The notes beneath the pieces are model-generated. The model was not told where the DNA came from. It did no database searches and was given only the letters and a program-made list of their open reading frames with translations. A stretch of 7,971 nt of DNA, from positions 1 through 7,971 of the forward strand of contig JALNZH010000176.1 in NCBI GenBank assembly GCA_023229405.1. Reading direction: 5' to 3'. A program made the translations under genes and the position numbers. Position 1 is the stretch's first letter, and each line of letters starts with the position of its first letter. Below are positions 1 through 6,509 of the stretch, piece by piece. The stretch comes from Bacteroidota bacterium (GTDB lineage Bacteria > Bacteroidota > Ignavibacteria > UBA10030 > UBA8401).

Positions 1-83
1 CCTTTTCCACCACTCCGGGAGTAGGAAAATGAAATAGCCGATTCCGGAACAGCGATTAAAGGCGAAATAATAAGATCGTCCAT
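1..83 (-). CDS. arfB: ArfB-like peptidyl-tRNA hydrolase (ribosome rescue), N-terminal fragment
   Basis: Only the first 27 codons plus two bases are in the window; the frame is open to the edge. The start is ATG at 83-81. The visible residues read ISPLIAVPESAISFSYSR followed by SGGK and a partial Gly codon. This matches the N-terminus of the small class I release-factor-like hydrolases (ArfB/YaeJ/ICT1), where an IP-E-x-E/I-x-F-x-x-SRS-GG segment leads into the catalytic GGQ loop. In the family, the GGQ glutamine drives hydrolysis of peptidyl-tRNA on stalled ribosomes, and a C-terminal basic tail enters the empty mRNA channel. The GGQ itself and the tail lie outside the window. No good Shine-Dalgarno site precedes the ATG: the nearest purine-rich stretch, GGCGGT, is the 3' arm of the terminator hairpin. 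A full-length RF1/RF2 is unlikely because the motif comes so close to the N-terminus. Confidence 0.68.
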   Translation of the reverse strand, partial: MDDLIISPLIAVPESAISFSYSRSGGK

Positions 84-87
84 AGAT

Positions 88-114
88 AAAAATACCGCCA
101 AGTTCCGGCGGTAT
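88..114 (-). terminator. Rho-independent terminator after the enoyl-reductase-like SDR gene
   Basis: Read on the minus strand, a perfect 8-bp stem (ATACCGCC at 114-107 with GGCGGTAT at 99-92) encloses a 7-base loop (106-100) and runs straight into four more T residues (91-88). It lies 35 bases after the SDR stop codon and is the only strong intrinsic terminator in the window, so it is the likely 3' end of the pyr-to-SDR transcript. Its U tract ends only 4 bases before the ATG of the arfB-like gene, which is unusually close. Confidence 0.85.
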
Positions 115-147
115 CCTTCTCTTTCATTTTTAGTGATGTGCCAGCGA

Positions 148-177
148 ATTATATTTCGACGTCGCCCACGAACTCAA
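148..177 (-). promoter_or_regulatory. Candidate sigma70-type promoter for the arfB-like gene
   Basis: On the minus strand TTGAGT (177-172) and TATAAT (153-148, a perfect -10) are separated by 18 bases. The -10 overlaps the SDR stop codon. Initiation would fall near position 140, upstream of the intrinsic terminator and the arfB-like ATG. The -10 sequence is AT-rich and could occur by chance, and the organism may use a divergent promoter consensus, so this is a candidate only. Confidence 0.3.
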
Positions 178-979
178 CGATATCTTCCCCACCGTCCACT
201 CCAATGGTATTGCCGGATATGAAGAAAGCATCTTCGTGCGACAACAAAGAGATCGCTTTGGCAACAGCTTCAGGTGTTGTTAATTTCATTGCCGGATTTT
301 TTGATTTTGCGAGATCAATCATTTTCTTTGCACCAGGTATCTTTGCCAGAGCCGCGGTTTCCGTTACGCCGGCCATAATGGCATTACATGTAATTCCGTA
401 TTGGCCAAGTTCGAGTGTCAATTGCCGAATATATGCTTCTGATGCCGCCTTTGCTGCTGAGACAGCTCCATAATCGGGAAACTGTGAGTGTCCACCGGAA
501 CTGGTCATGGTATAAATACGACTCCCTTTTTTCAACAATCCCTTATTGAAGGTTGCCTGGGTCCAATACACCAGTGCGTTCGCCATCACATCCATTGTCA
601 TTTCGATCTGTGCCTGCGTTAATTGGTTTTTGGGATCTTTCGATACAAACGGTTTCAGGGAACCGAATGCCAGCGAGTGTAATAATACTTTTACCTGAGC
701 ATCCGGTGAGCTCATATGTGTCGATAGTGTGTCGACAATCTCTTTCCGTTTTTCGGCATCTGTCGCATTCACATTAAAAAACAGCGTTTTTACACCAAAT
801 GCTTCGCAATCCGCTTTCACTTTTTCTGCGTTTGGGATGGTTGCAGCACGGTCAAAATGCACGCCGCAAATATTCATCCCACGACTGGCAAGTTCCACTG
901 CTGTAGCACCGCCAAAACCACTGGAAGCCCCTAAAATTAAAGCCCAATCTGAATTTTTGAATCGATAATCTGTAGACAC
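149..979 (-). CDS. Enoyl-ACP reductase-like short-chain dehydrogenase (FabI/FabL type)
   Basis: Predicted 276-residue NAD(P)H-dependent SDR. The cofactor loop GASSGFG is at residues 17-23. The active site is Y170-x6-K177 (DYGAVSAAK), the spacing of enoyl-ACP reductases FabI and FabL rather than the Y-x3-K of ordinary SDRs. HSLAF near residue 101 resembles the HS-x-x-F stretch of that family. Residue 160, ten before the catalytic Tyr, is Ser, as in FabL, where FabI has a second Tyr. The likely role is the final reduction of fatty-acid elongation in the cytoplasm; a related enoyl-CoA reductase is possible. The start chosen is GTG at 979, preceded by AGAAGGA with 9-base spacing. The frame stays open upstream to 1099, but the extra 40 residues are Cys-rich, unlike an SDR, and overlap the end of glmS. 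It lies 68 bases after glmS and ends at a terminator. Confidence 0.78.
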   Translation of the reverse strand: MSTDYRFKNSDWALILGASSGFGGATAVELASRGMNICGVHFDRAATIPNAEKVKADCEAFGVKTLFFNVNATDAEKRKEIVDTLSTHMSSPDAQVKVLLHSLAFGSLKPFVSKDPKNQLTQAQIEMTMDVMANALVYWTQATFNKGLLKKGSRIYTMTSSGGHSQFPDYGAVSAAKAASEAYIRQLTLELGQYGITCNAIMAGVTETAALAKIPGAKKMIDLAKSKNPAMKLTTPEAVAKAISLLSHEDAFFISGNTIGVDGGEDIVEFVGDVEI

Positions 980-1047
980 GATGAATTTTCCTTCTTTTTT
1001 GTTATGTTTGCGGTGTAAAAATACAAAGTTTTCACGGTGGAAACAAC

Positions 1048-2883
1048 TTATTCTACAGTAACACTTTTTGCAAGATTCCTGGGCTGATCCACATTGCATC
1101 CTCGCTTTACGGCAATGAAATATGCCAATAATTGCAACGGAATGACATTCACAATCGGTGATAACAGATCAATTGTTTGCGGAACGAAAATGATGTGGTC
1201 GGCCAATGATCTGATTTGTGGTTCATCTTCATTCGCAATTGCAATCACTTTCCCTTTACGCGCTTTCACTTCCTGCATATTTGAAAGAATCTTATCATAG
1301 GTGCCGTCTTTCGGTGCGATCACTACCACCGGCATATTTTCATCGATAAGTGCAATCGGTCCGTGTTTCATTTCAGCCGCAGGATACCCTTCAGCATGAA
1401 TATAAGAGATCTCTTTCAGCTTTAATGCCCCTTCCAGCGCTACCGGGAAATTTAGTCCACGTCCGAGGTACAAGAAGTTGTGAGAATCTTTAAATTCTTC
1501 GGCAATCGATTCGATATGCGATGTTTCACGCAGGATGGATTGAATCTTGTTGGGGAGGTCGAGCATCTCTTTGCACATCTTTTCCGCCGTCACGTCGGAA
1601 ATAGTCTTCCTCTGTCGCGAGATAAGAAGTGTAATCAGCGAAAGAACGACCAACTGTGAGGTAAATGCTTTGGTAGACGCAACACCGATCTCCGGTCCGG
1701 CATGAATATACACTCCTCCCTGACTTTCCCGAGCGATCGTACTGCCAACGACATTACAAATACCAAGTATGGATGCCCCTTTTTTCTTTGCCTCGCGGAG
1801 CGCCGCAAGCGTATCTGCAGTTTCGCCGCTTTGACTGATCAGAAAAAGGAGATCGTTTGGCTTAATGATCGGATTTCTATAACGAAATTCCGATGCATAT
1901 TCCACTTCGACCGGCACCTTAGCATACTGTTCCAGCATATATTCGCCGACCAGTCCGGCATGCCACGACGTACCGCACGCCGTAATGATAATACGCTGTG
2001 CATTTTCTAATAATAAGGTCACATCGTTGAGTCCGCTCAGTTTTGCATTTCCGGAATCCGGCAGCACCCTTCCCCGCATGGAATTCCTCACCGTTTCCGG
2101 CTGTTCCATGATCTCTTTAAGCATAAAATGATCGAATCCGCCCTTTTCAATCTCTTCAATTTCAAAAGTGACTTCGTGGATCTGTTTTACCTTCTCAACA
2201 TTATCAATTGTCTTCGTTTCAAATCCATTGACCGACAATACGGCAATCTCACCATCCTCCAGATATACCACTTGTCGAGTATAGGGGATAATAGCGGCGG
2301 CATCGGAAGCAACAAAATGTTCTTTCTCACCCACACCAATGATCAGGGGACTCCCTTTCCGTGCAACGACGATCTTGTCCGGCTCTTGTGAAGAGACGAC
2401 GGCGATACCGTATGTCCCCTCCACCTGCCGAAGGGCGAGGCGAACGGCGGTTTCCAGATCGCCGGAAACTTTCTTCATCTCTTGAATAAGATGGACCAAC
2501 GCTTCAGTATCTGTTGCCGAAACGAATTTGTATCCAAGCTTTTGAAGCTTCGTTTTGATCACTTGATAATTTTCGATGATGCCGTTATGAATCACGGCAA
2601 TGGTGCCGTCTGCACTTGTATGCGGATGAGAATTCACATCACTCGGTTCGCCATGTGTCGCCCACCGTGTATGTCCAATTCCGATCATTCCTTCATAATC
2701 TTTCGGTATAGCATACTTTTCCAATTCTGTTACTTTACCAACCTTTTTTTGCAACAACAGTTTTCCATCGCGAAGTATTGCCACACCCGATGAGTCATAC
2801 CCTCTGTACTCAAGTCGTTTTAATCCGTCGATCAACACCGGTAGTGCATTTTTGTGACCGATATATCCTACGATTCCGCACAT
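1048..2883 (-). CDS. glmS: Glutamine--fructose-6-phosphate aminotransferase (isomerizing)
   Basis: A complete 611-residue GlmS, close to the 609 typical of the family. It converts fructose-6-phosphate and glutamine to glucosamine-6-phosphate, the entry step to UDP-GlcNAc for peptidoglycan and outer-membrane sugars. The N-terminal Ntn glutaminase domain has Cys2 as nucleophile after Met removal (MCGIVGYIG), HTRWATHG at 71-78, HNG at 99-101 and TDTE near 124. Two SIS sugar-isomerase domains follow, with CGTSWHAG near 303, SQSGET at 350-355, ASTKAFTSQ near 402 and HAEGYPAAEMKHGP near 496. The invariant tail NLAKSVTVE closes the protein. The ATG at 2883 has AAAGGA 5 bases upstream and lies 17 bases after pgeF. 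No glmS ribozyme-like leader fits in that gap, so glucosamine-6-phosphate self-cleavage control of the Bacillus type is absent here. Expression probably depends on the upstream pyr transcript. Confidence 0.97.
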   Translation of the reverse strand: MCGIVGYIGHKNALPVLIDGLKRLEYRGYDSSGVAILRDGKLLLQKKVGKVTELEKYAIPKDYEGMIGIGHTRWATHGEPSDVNSHPHTSADGTIAVIHNGIIENYQVIKTKLQKLGYKFVSATDTEALVHLIQEMKKVSGDLETAVRLALRQVEGTYGIAVVSSQEPDKIVVARKGSPLIIGVGEKEHFVASDAAAIIPYTRQVVYLEDGEIAVLSVNGFETKTIDNVEKVKQIHEVTFEIEEIEKGGFDHFMLKEIMEQPETVRNSMRGRVLPDSGNAKLSGLNDVTLLLENAQRIIITACGTSWHAGLVGEYMLEQYAKVPVEVEYASEFRYRNPIIKPNDLLFLISQSGETADTLAALREAKKKGASILGICNVVGSTIARESQGGVYIHAGPEIGVASTKAFTSQLVVLSLITLLISRQRKTISDVTAEKMCKEMLDLPNKIQSILRETSHIESIAEEFKDSHNFLYLGRGLNFPVALEGALKLKEISYIHAEGYPAAEMKHGPIALIDENMPVVVIAPKDGTYDKILSNMQEVKARKGKVIAIANEDEPQIRSLADHIIFVPQTIDLLSPIVNVIPLQLLAYFIAVKRGCNVDQPRNLAKSVTVE

Positions 2884-2900
2884 ATAATTCCTTTATACCA

Positions 2901-3635
2901 TTATGATTGTAAGCCGATGACAGCAAACATTCTGCCCGATCCTTTTCCATCACGCCGATGAGAATGAAATAACGGATTATGGATGGTGCAGTCCTTATTT
3001 ACTTCAATATTGGAATTACGCACTCCATTTTCAAGGAGTTGAACAAGATTTGCGTGTTTTACGTCAAGAAAATATTTTCCATTTCCGTTCTTTGCGGAGC
3101 ATTCATTCGGAAATTGCGCGGCAACCTCTTCACCCACTTCATAACAACACTTGCCTGCTGATGGACCGATAAATGCTATAAGATCGGCAGGTTCAGTTCC
3201 GTTGTCCCGAATCATGTGTTGAATAGATTTCTCCACGATCCGTTTTGCAGTTCCTCTCCATCCGGCATGAATTCCGGCAATCACACTCTTCCTTGGATCA
3301 TACAGCATCACCGGCGCACAGTCTGCAACACTGATGGCAAGGAATAGTCCTTTTTTATCGGTCACTAACGCATCGCATGTATCGTTTTGTCCGGGAACGG
3401 AGACAGAGAGAATATGGGAGGTATGCTGCTGATGGGTAAACGCAACACATTCTTCAGTTATACCGAGAGCGGAAAAAAATTTACGGCGGTTTTCCCGGAC
3501 ATTGGCTGGATCGTCATTGACATTAAAACTGAGGTTAAGACCAAATGTCCCAGCACTCACACCGCCGGAAACGGTGCTCATTCCAAACAATAACTGAGGA
3601 AATTTCGTAAGAACTTCAGAACGGACGATGGTCAT
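2901..3635 (-). CDS. pgeF: YfiH/PgeF-family purine nucleoside phosphorylase-like protein (peptidoglycan editing factor)
   Basis: A 244-residue member of the YfiH (DUF152, formerly multicopper 'polyphenol oxidase/laccase') family. The three zinc-site residues of the family are present: His71 in HQQHTSH, Cys106 in VADCAP and His123 in IHAGWRGT. Also present are GPSAGKCCYEVG near 158 and SHRRDG at 225-230. In E. coli the homologue stops L-Ser from replacing L-Ala in peptidoglycan stem peptides; other members act on adenosine and inosine. The ATG at 3635-3633 overlaps the pyrC TGA by one base (TGATG), so translation is probably coupled. An in-frame TTG one codon earlier is less likely. The nearest SD-like sequence (GGAAAG in the end of pyrC) is about 14 bases away, again favouring coupling. 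Position between pyrC and glmS fits an envelope-precursor role, but the physiological substrate cannot be told from sequence. Confidence 0.93.
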   Translation of the reverse strand: MTIVRSEVLTKFPQLLFGMSTVSGGVSAGTFGLNLSFNVNDDPANVRENRRKFFSALGITEECVAFTHQQHTSHILSVSVPGQNDTCDALVTDKKGLFLAISVADCAPVMLYDPRKSVIAGIHAGWRGTAKRIVEKSIQHMIRDNGTEPADLIAFIGPSAGKCCYEVGEEVAAQFPNECSAKNGNGKYFLDVKHANLVQLLENGVRNSNIEVNKDCTIHNPLFHSHRRDGKGSGRMFAVIGLQS

Positions 3636-4918
3636 CAATACAACATCAACTTTCCATGATTGTAGATGCCGATCGCTTTCCCTTTTAATCCTTTTCCTTC
3701 GAAGGGGGAGTTTTTTGATTTTGATTTAAACTTTGCAATCTCCACTTTCCATTCAACATCCGGATCGATAAATGACAGATTTGCCGGTTCTCCTTCTGCA
3801 ATCCGAATCTCTTTTCCGATGATCTTCCTTGGATTTGTCGACAGTTTTTCAATCATCTGCATAAGAGAAATAACATTGTGTTCCACCAATTCGGAAACAG
3901 TAAGTCCGATAGCGGTTTCAAGTCCCACAATACCGAACGGCGCTTGGATATAATCCACCTCTTTTTCATCGAGCGAATGCGGAGCATGATCTGTGGCAAT
4001 CACGTCGATCGTACCGTCTTTCAGTCCCTCTTTAATCGCGTCAACATCTTTTTGCGTGCGCAGCGGAGGATTCATTTTGGTATTTGTGTCGTACGACCGG
4101 ACAATCTCATCTGTCACCGTAAAATGATGCGGGGTAACCTCGCAAGTCACTTTGATGCCCTTTTTCTTTCCTTGACGTACCAGATCAACTGCAACGGCAG
4201 TGCTCATATGGCAGACATGATACCGGGAATTGGTATACTCCGCTAGCAACAGGTCGCGTGCGATCATAATTTCTTCGGCGATACCCGGAATACCGGGAAG
4301 TCCAAGTTCGGTAGCAACTTTCCCTTCATTCATCACACCGCCGTGTGCGAGTTCGGGTATTTCACAATGCTGCATCACAGGCACGTCATACATCATGGCA
4401 TATTCGAGAGCGCGGCGCATAATTTTTGCATCGAACACCGGGGCTCCGTCATCACTCAATCCAACTGCGCCCGCACGGACAAGTTCCGCAATGGGAGCAA
4501 GTGTTTTTCCCTCCCGGGCTTTACTGACAGATGCGATCGGAAAAATATCCACAATTCCGTCATGCGCTTTCTTTCCCTGTGTTTGGATGAATGTGACGAT
4601 CGATTCATCATCGATGGCAGGATTTGTATTCGGCATACAGCAGACGGCAGTAAATCCCCCATGTGCTGCTGAAAGAGTTCCTGTTTCAATCGTCTCCTTG
4701 TGTTCATATCCCGGTTCGCGAAGATGGACGTGAATATCAATCAATCCCGGAGACACTATTTTTCCCTTCAGATCGACAACCTGATCACCGGGTGAAGCTG
4801 GGATAGATTTGCGAATGGTTTCTATTGTTCCATCGACAATGAGGATGTCGGTAACTTCATCCTTTTTTGTTGATGGATCGATTAATCTGCCGGATTGTAA
4901 TATTATTCGTTTTGACAT
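3635..4918 (-). CDS. pyrC: Dihydroorotase (type I)
   Basis: A 427-residue dihydroorotase, step 3 of UMP synthesis, cyclising N-carbamoyl-L-aspartate to dihydroorotate. The amidohydrolase metal motif DIHVHLREPG gives His63 and His65, with the substrate arginine Arg67. MPNT holds Asn97. GLSDDG near 153-158 supplies the bridging Asp typical of type I enzymes in place of a carboxylated Lys. QHCE places a metal His at 184, VCHMST a His at 237, and ATDHAPH the catalytic Asp310. The length matches the 428-residue Bacillus protein. The frame extends to a TTG at 4954, but ATG at 4918, with GAAGAAAG about 8 bases upstream, gives the family-typical N-terminus (MSKRIILQSGRL) and is preferred. It follows pyrB after 51 bases and overlaps pgeF by one base. 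Confidence 0.95.
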   Translation of the reverse strand: MSKRIILQSGRLIDPSTKKDEVTDILIVDGTIETIRKSIPASPGDQVVDLKGKIVSPGLIDIHVHLREPGYEHKETIETGTLSAAHGGFTAVCCMPNTNPAIDDESIVTFIQTQGKKAHDGIVDIFPIASVSKAREGKTLAPIAELVRAGAVGLSDDGAPVFDAKIMRRALEYAMMYDVPVMQHCEIPELAHGGVMNEGKVATELGLPGIPGIAEEIMIARDLLLAEYTNSRYHVCHMSTAVAVDLVRQGKKKGIKVTCEVTPHHFTVTDEIVRSYDTNTKMNPPLRTQKDVDAIKEGLKDGTIDVIATDHAPHSLDEKEVDYIQAPFGIVGLETAIGLTVSELVEHNVISLMQMIEKLSTNPRKIIGKEIRIAEGEPANLSFIDPDVEWKVEIAKFKSKSKNSPFEGKGLKGKAIGIYNHGKLMLY

Positions 4919-4940
4919 GTTCAATACTTTCTTCGTTGAT

Positions 4941-4962
4941 ATGGATGATAACAATCGTCCAT
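4941..4962 (-). other. Small intercistronic hairpin between pyrB and pyrC
   Basis: On the minus strand ATGGA (4962-4958) pairs with TCCAT (4945-4941). After one C/A mismatch, GAT pairs with ATC around a TGTT loop. No T run follows, so it is not a terminator. It occupies most of the 51-base pyrB-pyrC gap, the only sizeable gap between the pyr genes. It may tune message stability or pyrC translation, or may be chance. Confidence 0.3.
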
Positions 4963-4969
4963 CGATTCT

Positions 4970-5890
4970 TTATTCCGATGCGCCAAGCAAATAGAGCACT
5001 GCCATTCGTATGGCAACACCGTTCAATACCTGTTCCAATATTACGGAATGCGGACCGTCTGCAACATCGGCGGAGAGTTCCACGTCCCGATTAATCGGTC
5101 CGGGATGAAGGATCGTAATCGGTTTTCCCGCCCTATCCAATCGCTCTTTTGTTACACCGAAGAACCGGTGGAATTCACGAAGCGATGGGAAATATCCTCC
5201 CGCTTCCCGTTCCATTTGAATCCTCAGCACGTTCAACGCATCAACTTTTGGCAGAATTTCATCGATGTGATGATATACATCGACACCGAGCTTTTCGATC
5301 TCTCGTGGAATTAATGTTGCAGGACCGCAGACCGACACTTTCGCACCCATCGTTTGCAGACCAAAAATATTCGAACGTGCGACGCGACTATGAAGTACAT
5401 CTCCAACAACACAAATGTGAAGCCCTTCCAGATGGCCAAATTTTTCACGAAGTGTGAACATGTCCAGCAATCCCTGCGTCGGATGTTCATGCTGTCCATC
5501 CCCGGCATTAATGATATTTGCACTGATTACTTTCGAAAGAAAATCCGCCGTTCCCGCCGCATTATGCCGGATTACCACCATATCGATCTTCATCGCTTCT
5601 ATATTGCGGGCAGTATCCTTCAACGTCTCCCCTTTGGTGACACTGGAAGAAGCTGCGGCAAAACTCAACACATCTGCCGATAACCGCCGTTCCGCCAGTT
5701 CGAACGACGTACGGGTGCGGGTTGAGTTCTCGAAGAATAAATTAACAATGGTTTTCCCTTGTAGTGTAGGAACCTTCTTAATTGGACGATTAAGAATTTC
5801 TTTGAAGGAAATTGCCGTGTCAAGAATCTTGACGATATCCTCTTTCGGCATTCCTTGTAATCGCAATAGATGTCTGCTGGAAAGTGACAT
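4970..5890 (-). CDS. pyrB: Aspartate carbamoyltransferase catalytic subunit
   Basis: A 306-residue ATCase catalytic chain, step 2 of UMP synthesis, joining carbamoyl phosphate and aspartate. The carbamoyl-phosphate loop STRTRTSFE is at 56-64, the mobile-loop lysine is in SVTKGET (Lys86), HEHPTQ with the catalytic-site His is at 134-139, and LHPGPINR is at 261-268. The family's usual length is about 300-310, so it looks complete. The ATG at 5890 shares its A with the pyrR TGA (TGATG). A strong AGGAGG at 5905-5900 lies 9 bases upstream, inside the pyrR coding end. No regulatory chain gene (pyrI) is present nearby, so as in Bacillus-type operons control is likely by PyrR rather than by CTP binding to a PyrI subunit. 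A pyrI elsewhere in the genome cannot be excluded. Confidence 0.97.
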   Translation of the reverse strand: MSLSSRHLLRLQGMPKEDIVKILDTAISFKEILNRPIKKVPTLQGKTIVNLFFENSTRTRTSFELAERRLSADVLSFAAASSSVTKGETLKDTARNIEAMKIDMVVIRHNAAGTADFLSKVISANIINAGDGQHEHPTQGLLDMFTLREKFGHLEGLHICVVGDVLHSRVARSNIFGLQTMGAKVSVCGPATLIPREIEKLGVDVYHHIDEILPKVDALNVLRIQMEREAGGYFPSLREFHRFFGVTKERLDRAGKPITILHPGPINRDVELSADVADGPHSVILEQVLNGVAIRMAVLYLLGASE

Positions 5891-6438
5891 CAGGAAACAC
5901 CTCCTTCCGGTTCCATCAAAAAGACTGCATCTTCACCGTCAATCTCACTCATCTTCACCTGTATTTGCTGGTCATAAGAAGTCGGGATATTTTTACCGAC
6001 AAAATCCGCTTTTATCGGAAGCTGCCGGTGTCCACGGTCGATCATCACAGCCAGTTGAATGCTGGCGGGACGACCGATATCCATCAAGGCATTTAGTGCC
6101 GAACGGACTGTCCTGCCAGTATAAAGAACGTCATCTACCAGAATAATGTTCTTCTGTGTGATATCATAAAGGATATCGGTTGTTTTTAATTGAGGTTGGT
6201 TGATTTTTCCGCGAAGATCGTCTCGATACAACGTAATGTCAAGGCTGCCGATCGGAACAGGAATGTTTTCCATCTGCGTAATTTTATCGGCGATCCGGTG
6301 CGCAAGAAAGTCGCCTCGCGTACGAATTCCAACGATTCCGATGGTTTCCGCTCCTTTATTGCGTTCTAAAATCTCGTGGGCTAATCGGTTAACGGTTCTA
6401 ACAAACCCTTTAGCATCGATTACGGTTTGTGTCAGCAT
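5890..6438 (-). CDS. pyrR: Bifunctional pyr operon RNA-binding regulator / uracil phosphoribosyltransferase
   Basis: A 182-residue PyrR (Bacillus 181). The type I PRTase PRPP loop VDDVLYTGRT is at 101-110, with LDITLYRDDL near 66-75, HEILERNKG at 21-29 and the basic stretch DRGHRQLPIKADFVGKNIP at 134-152. That stretch carries counterparts of residues implicated in RNA binding in Bacillus PyrR; one, Arg146, is Lys here, and the Thr18 counterpart is Asn17. In the family, UMP- or UTP-bound PyrR binds a conserved hairpin in pyr mRNA, and the protein can also make UMP from uracil and PRPP. The ATG at 6438 is chosen because GGAGG (6452-6448) lies 9 bases upstream. An in-frame TTG at 6447 abuts that SD and is unsuitable. 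A PyrR-type hairpin lies about 70 bases upstream, so autoregulation is likely. Confidence 0.96.
   Translation of the reverse strand: MLTQTVIDAKGFVRTVNRLAHEILERNKGAETIGIVGIRTRGDFLAHRIADKITQMENIPVPIGSLDITLYRDDLRGKINQPQLKTTDILYDITQKNIILVDDVLYTGRTVRSALNALMDIGRPASIQLAVMIDRGHRQLPIKADFVGKNIPTSYDQQIQVKMSEIDGEDAVFLMEPEGGVS
5893..5908 (-). promoter_or_regulatory. pyrB ribosome-binding site in a hairpin loop
   Basis: On the minus strand GGAA (5908-5905) can pair with TTCC (5896-5893), leaving GGAGGTGT as the loop just before the TGATG start of pyrB. The arrangement, and even the sequence (GGAGGT-GTTTCC-ATG), repeats that at pyrR. The 4-bp stem is weak alone and would be open while ribosomes finish pyrR. 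Confidence 0.3.
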
Positions 6439-6503
6439 GGGAAACAACCTCCATTTCCCGGAATATAGCGAAGATGGAGATTGGCAGTGGGGGATTTTTT
6501 CAT
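6432..6503 (-). CDS. Putative 23-codon leader ORF overlapping the pyrR start
   Basis: A 23-residue frame, starting MKKSPTANLH and ending GGCFPC, begins at ATG 6503 and stops at TGA 6434-6432. Its SD, AAAGGAG (6515-6509), has ideal 5-base spacing. That SD is the 3' arm of the PyrR-type hairpin. The stop codon lies inside pyrR: the pyrR ATG (6438-6436) and this TGA share the string ATGCTGA. Ribosomes ending here would therefore be placed on the pyrR start and would open the hairpin holding the pyrR SD. No amino acid is strongly repeated, so codon-stalling attenuation is not indicated. The likely role is translational relay, not a functional peptide. With no comparative data the frame could still be fortuitous. 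Confidence 0.5.
   Translation of the reverse strand: MKKSPTANLHLRYIPGNGGCFPC
6439..6459 (-). promoter_or_regulatory. pyrR ribosome-binding site in a hairpin loop
   Basis: On the minus strand GGGAAA (6459-6454) is complementary to TTTCCC (6444-6439), a 6-bp stem with a 9-base loop holding the pyrR SD GGAGG (6452-6448). The pyrR ATG follows directly. No T run follows, so it is not a terminator. Translation of the overlapping leader frame would melt it, which supports coupling. Confidence 0.45.
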
Positions 6504-6509
6504 TGCAGC

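Noticed and set aside
56..127. 23-codon minus-strand frame spanning the terminator, as an independent gene
   Set aside because: It has no Shine-Dalgarno sequence and overlaps the arfB-like gene; kept only as a possible attenuation element in the findings.
980..1047. Separate promoter or terminator in the glmS-SDR gap
   Set aside because: The 68 bases contain a T-rich stretch and a short GTA/TAC palindrome, but no convincing -10/-35 pair and no stem followed by a T run.
980..1099. N-terminal 40-residue extension of the SDR
   Set aside because: It starts within glmS, is Cys-rich and lies before the SDR Rossmann strand. GTG at 979 has a proper SD and gives the usual SDR length.
2884..2900. Possible glmS ribozyme or riboswitch upstream of glmS
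   Set aside because: The gap is 17 bases and holds only an ordinary SD; there is no room for the ribozyme fold.
4230..4733. A 167-codon plus-strand open frame opposite pyrC
   Set aside because: Antisense to conserved dihydroorotase motifs, with Ser/Ala/Pro-rich composition typical of a shadow frame.
5454..6146. A 230-codon plus-strand open frame
   Set aside because: It lies opposite pyrR and pyrB, whose motifs are unmistakable. Its translation is low-complexity, Ser/Arg/His-rich and carries no domain; it is an antisense shadow.
6439..6459. Transcription terminator in the pyr leader
   Set aside because: The GGGAAA/TTTCCC hairpin has no U tract after it, is followed directly by the pyrR ATG and holds the pyrR SD in its loop.
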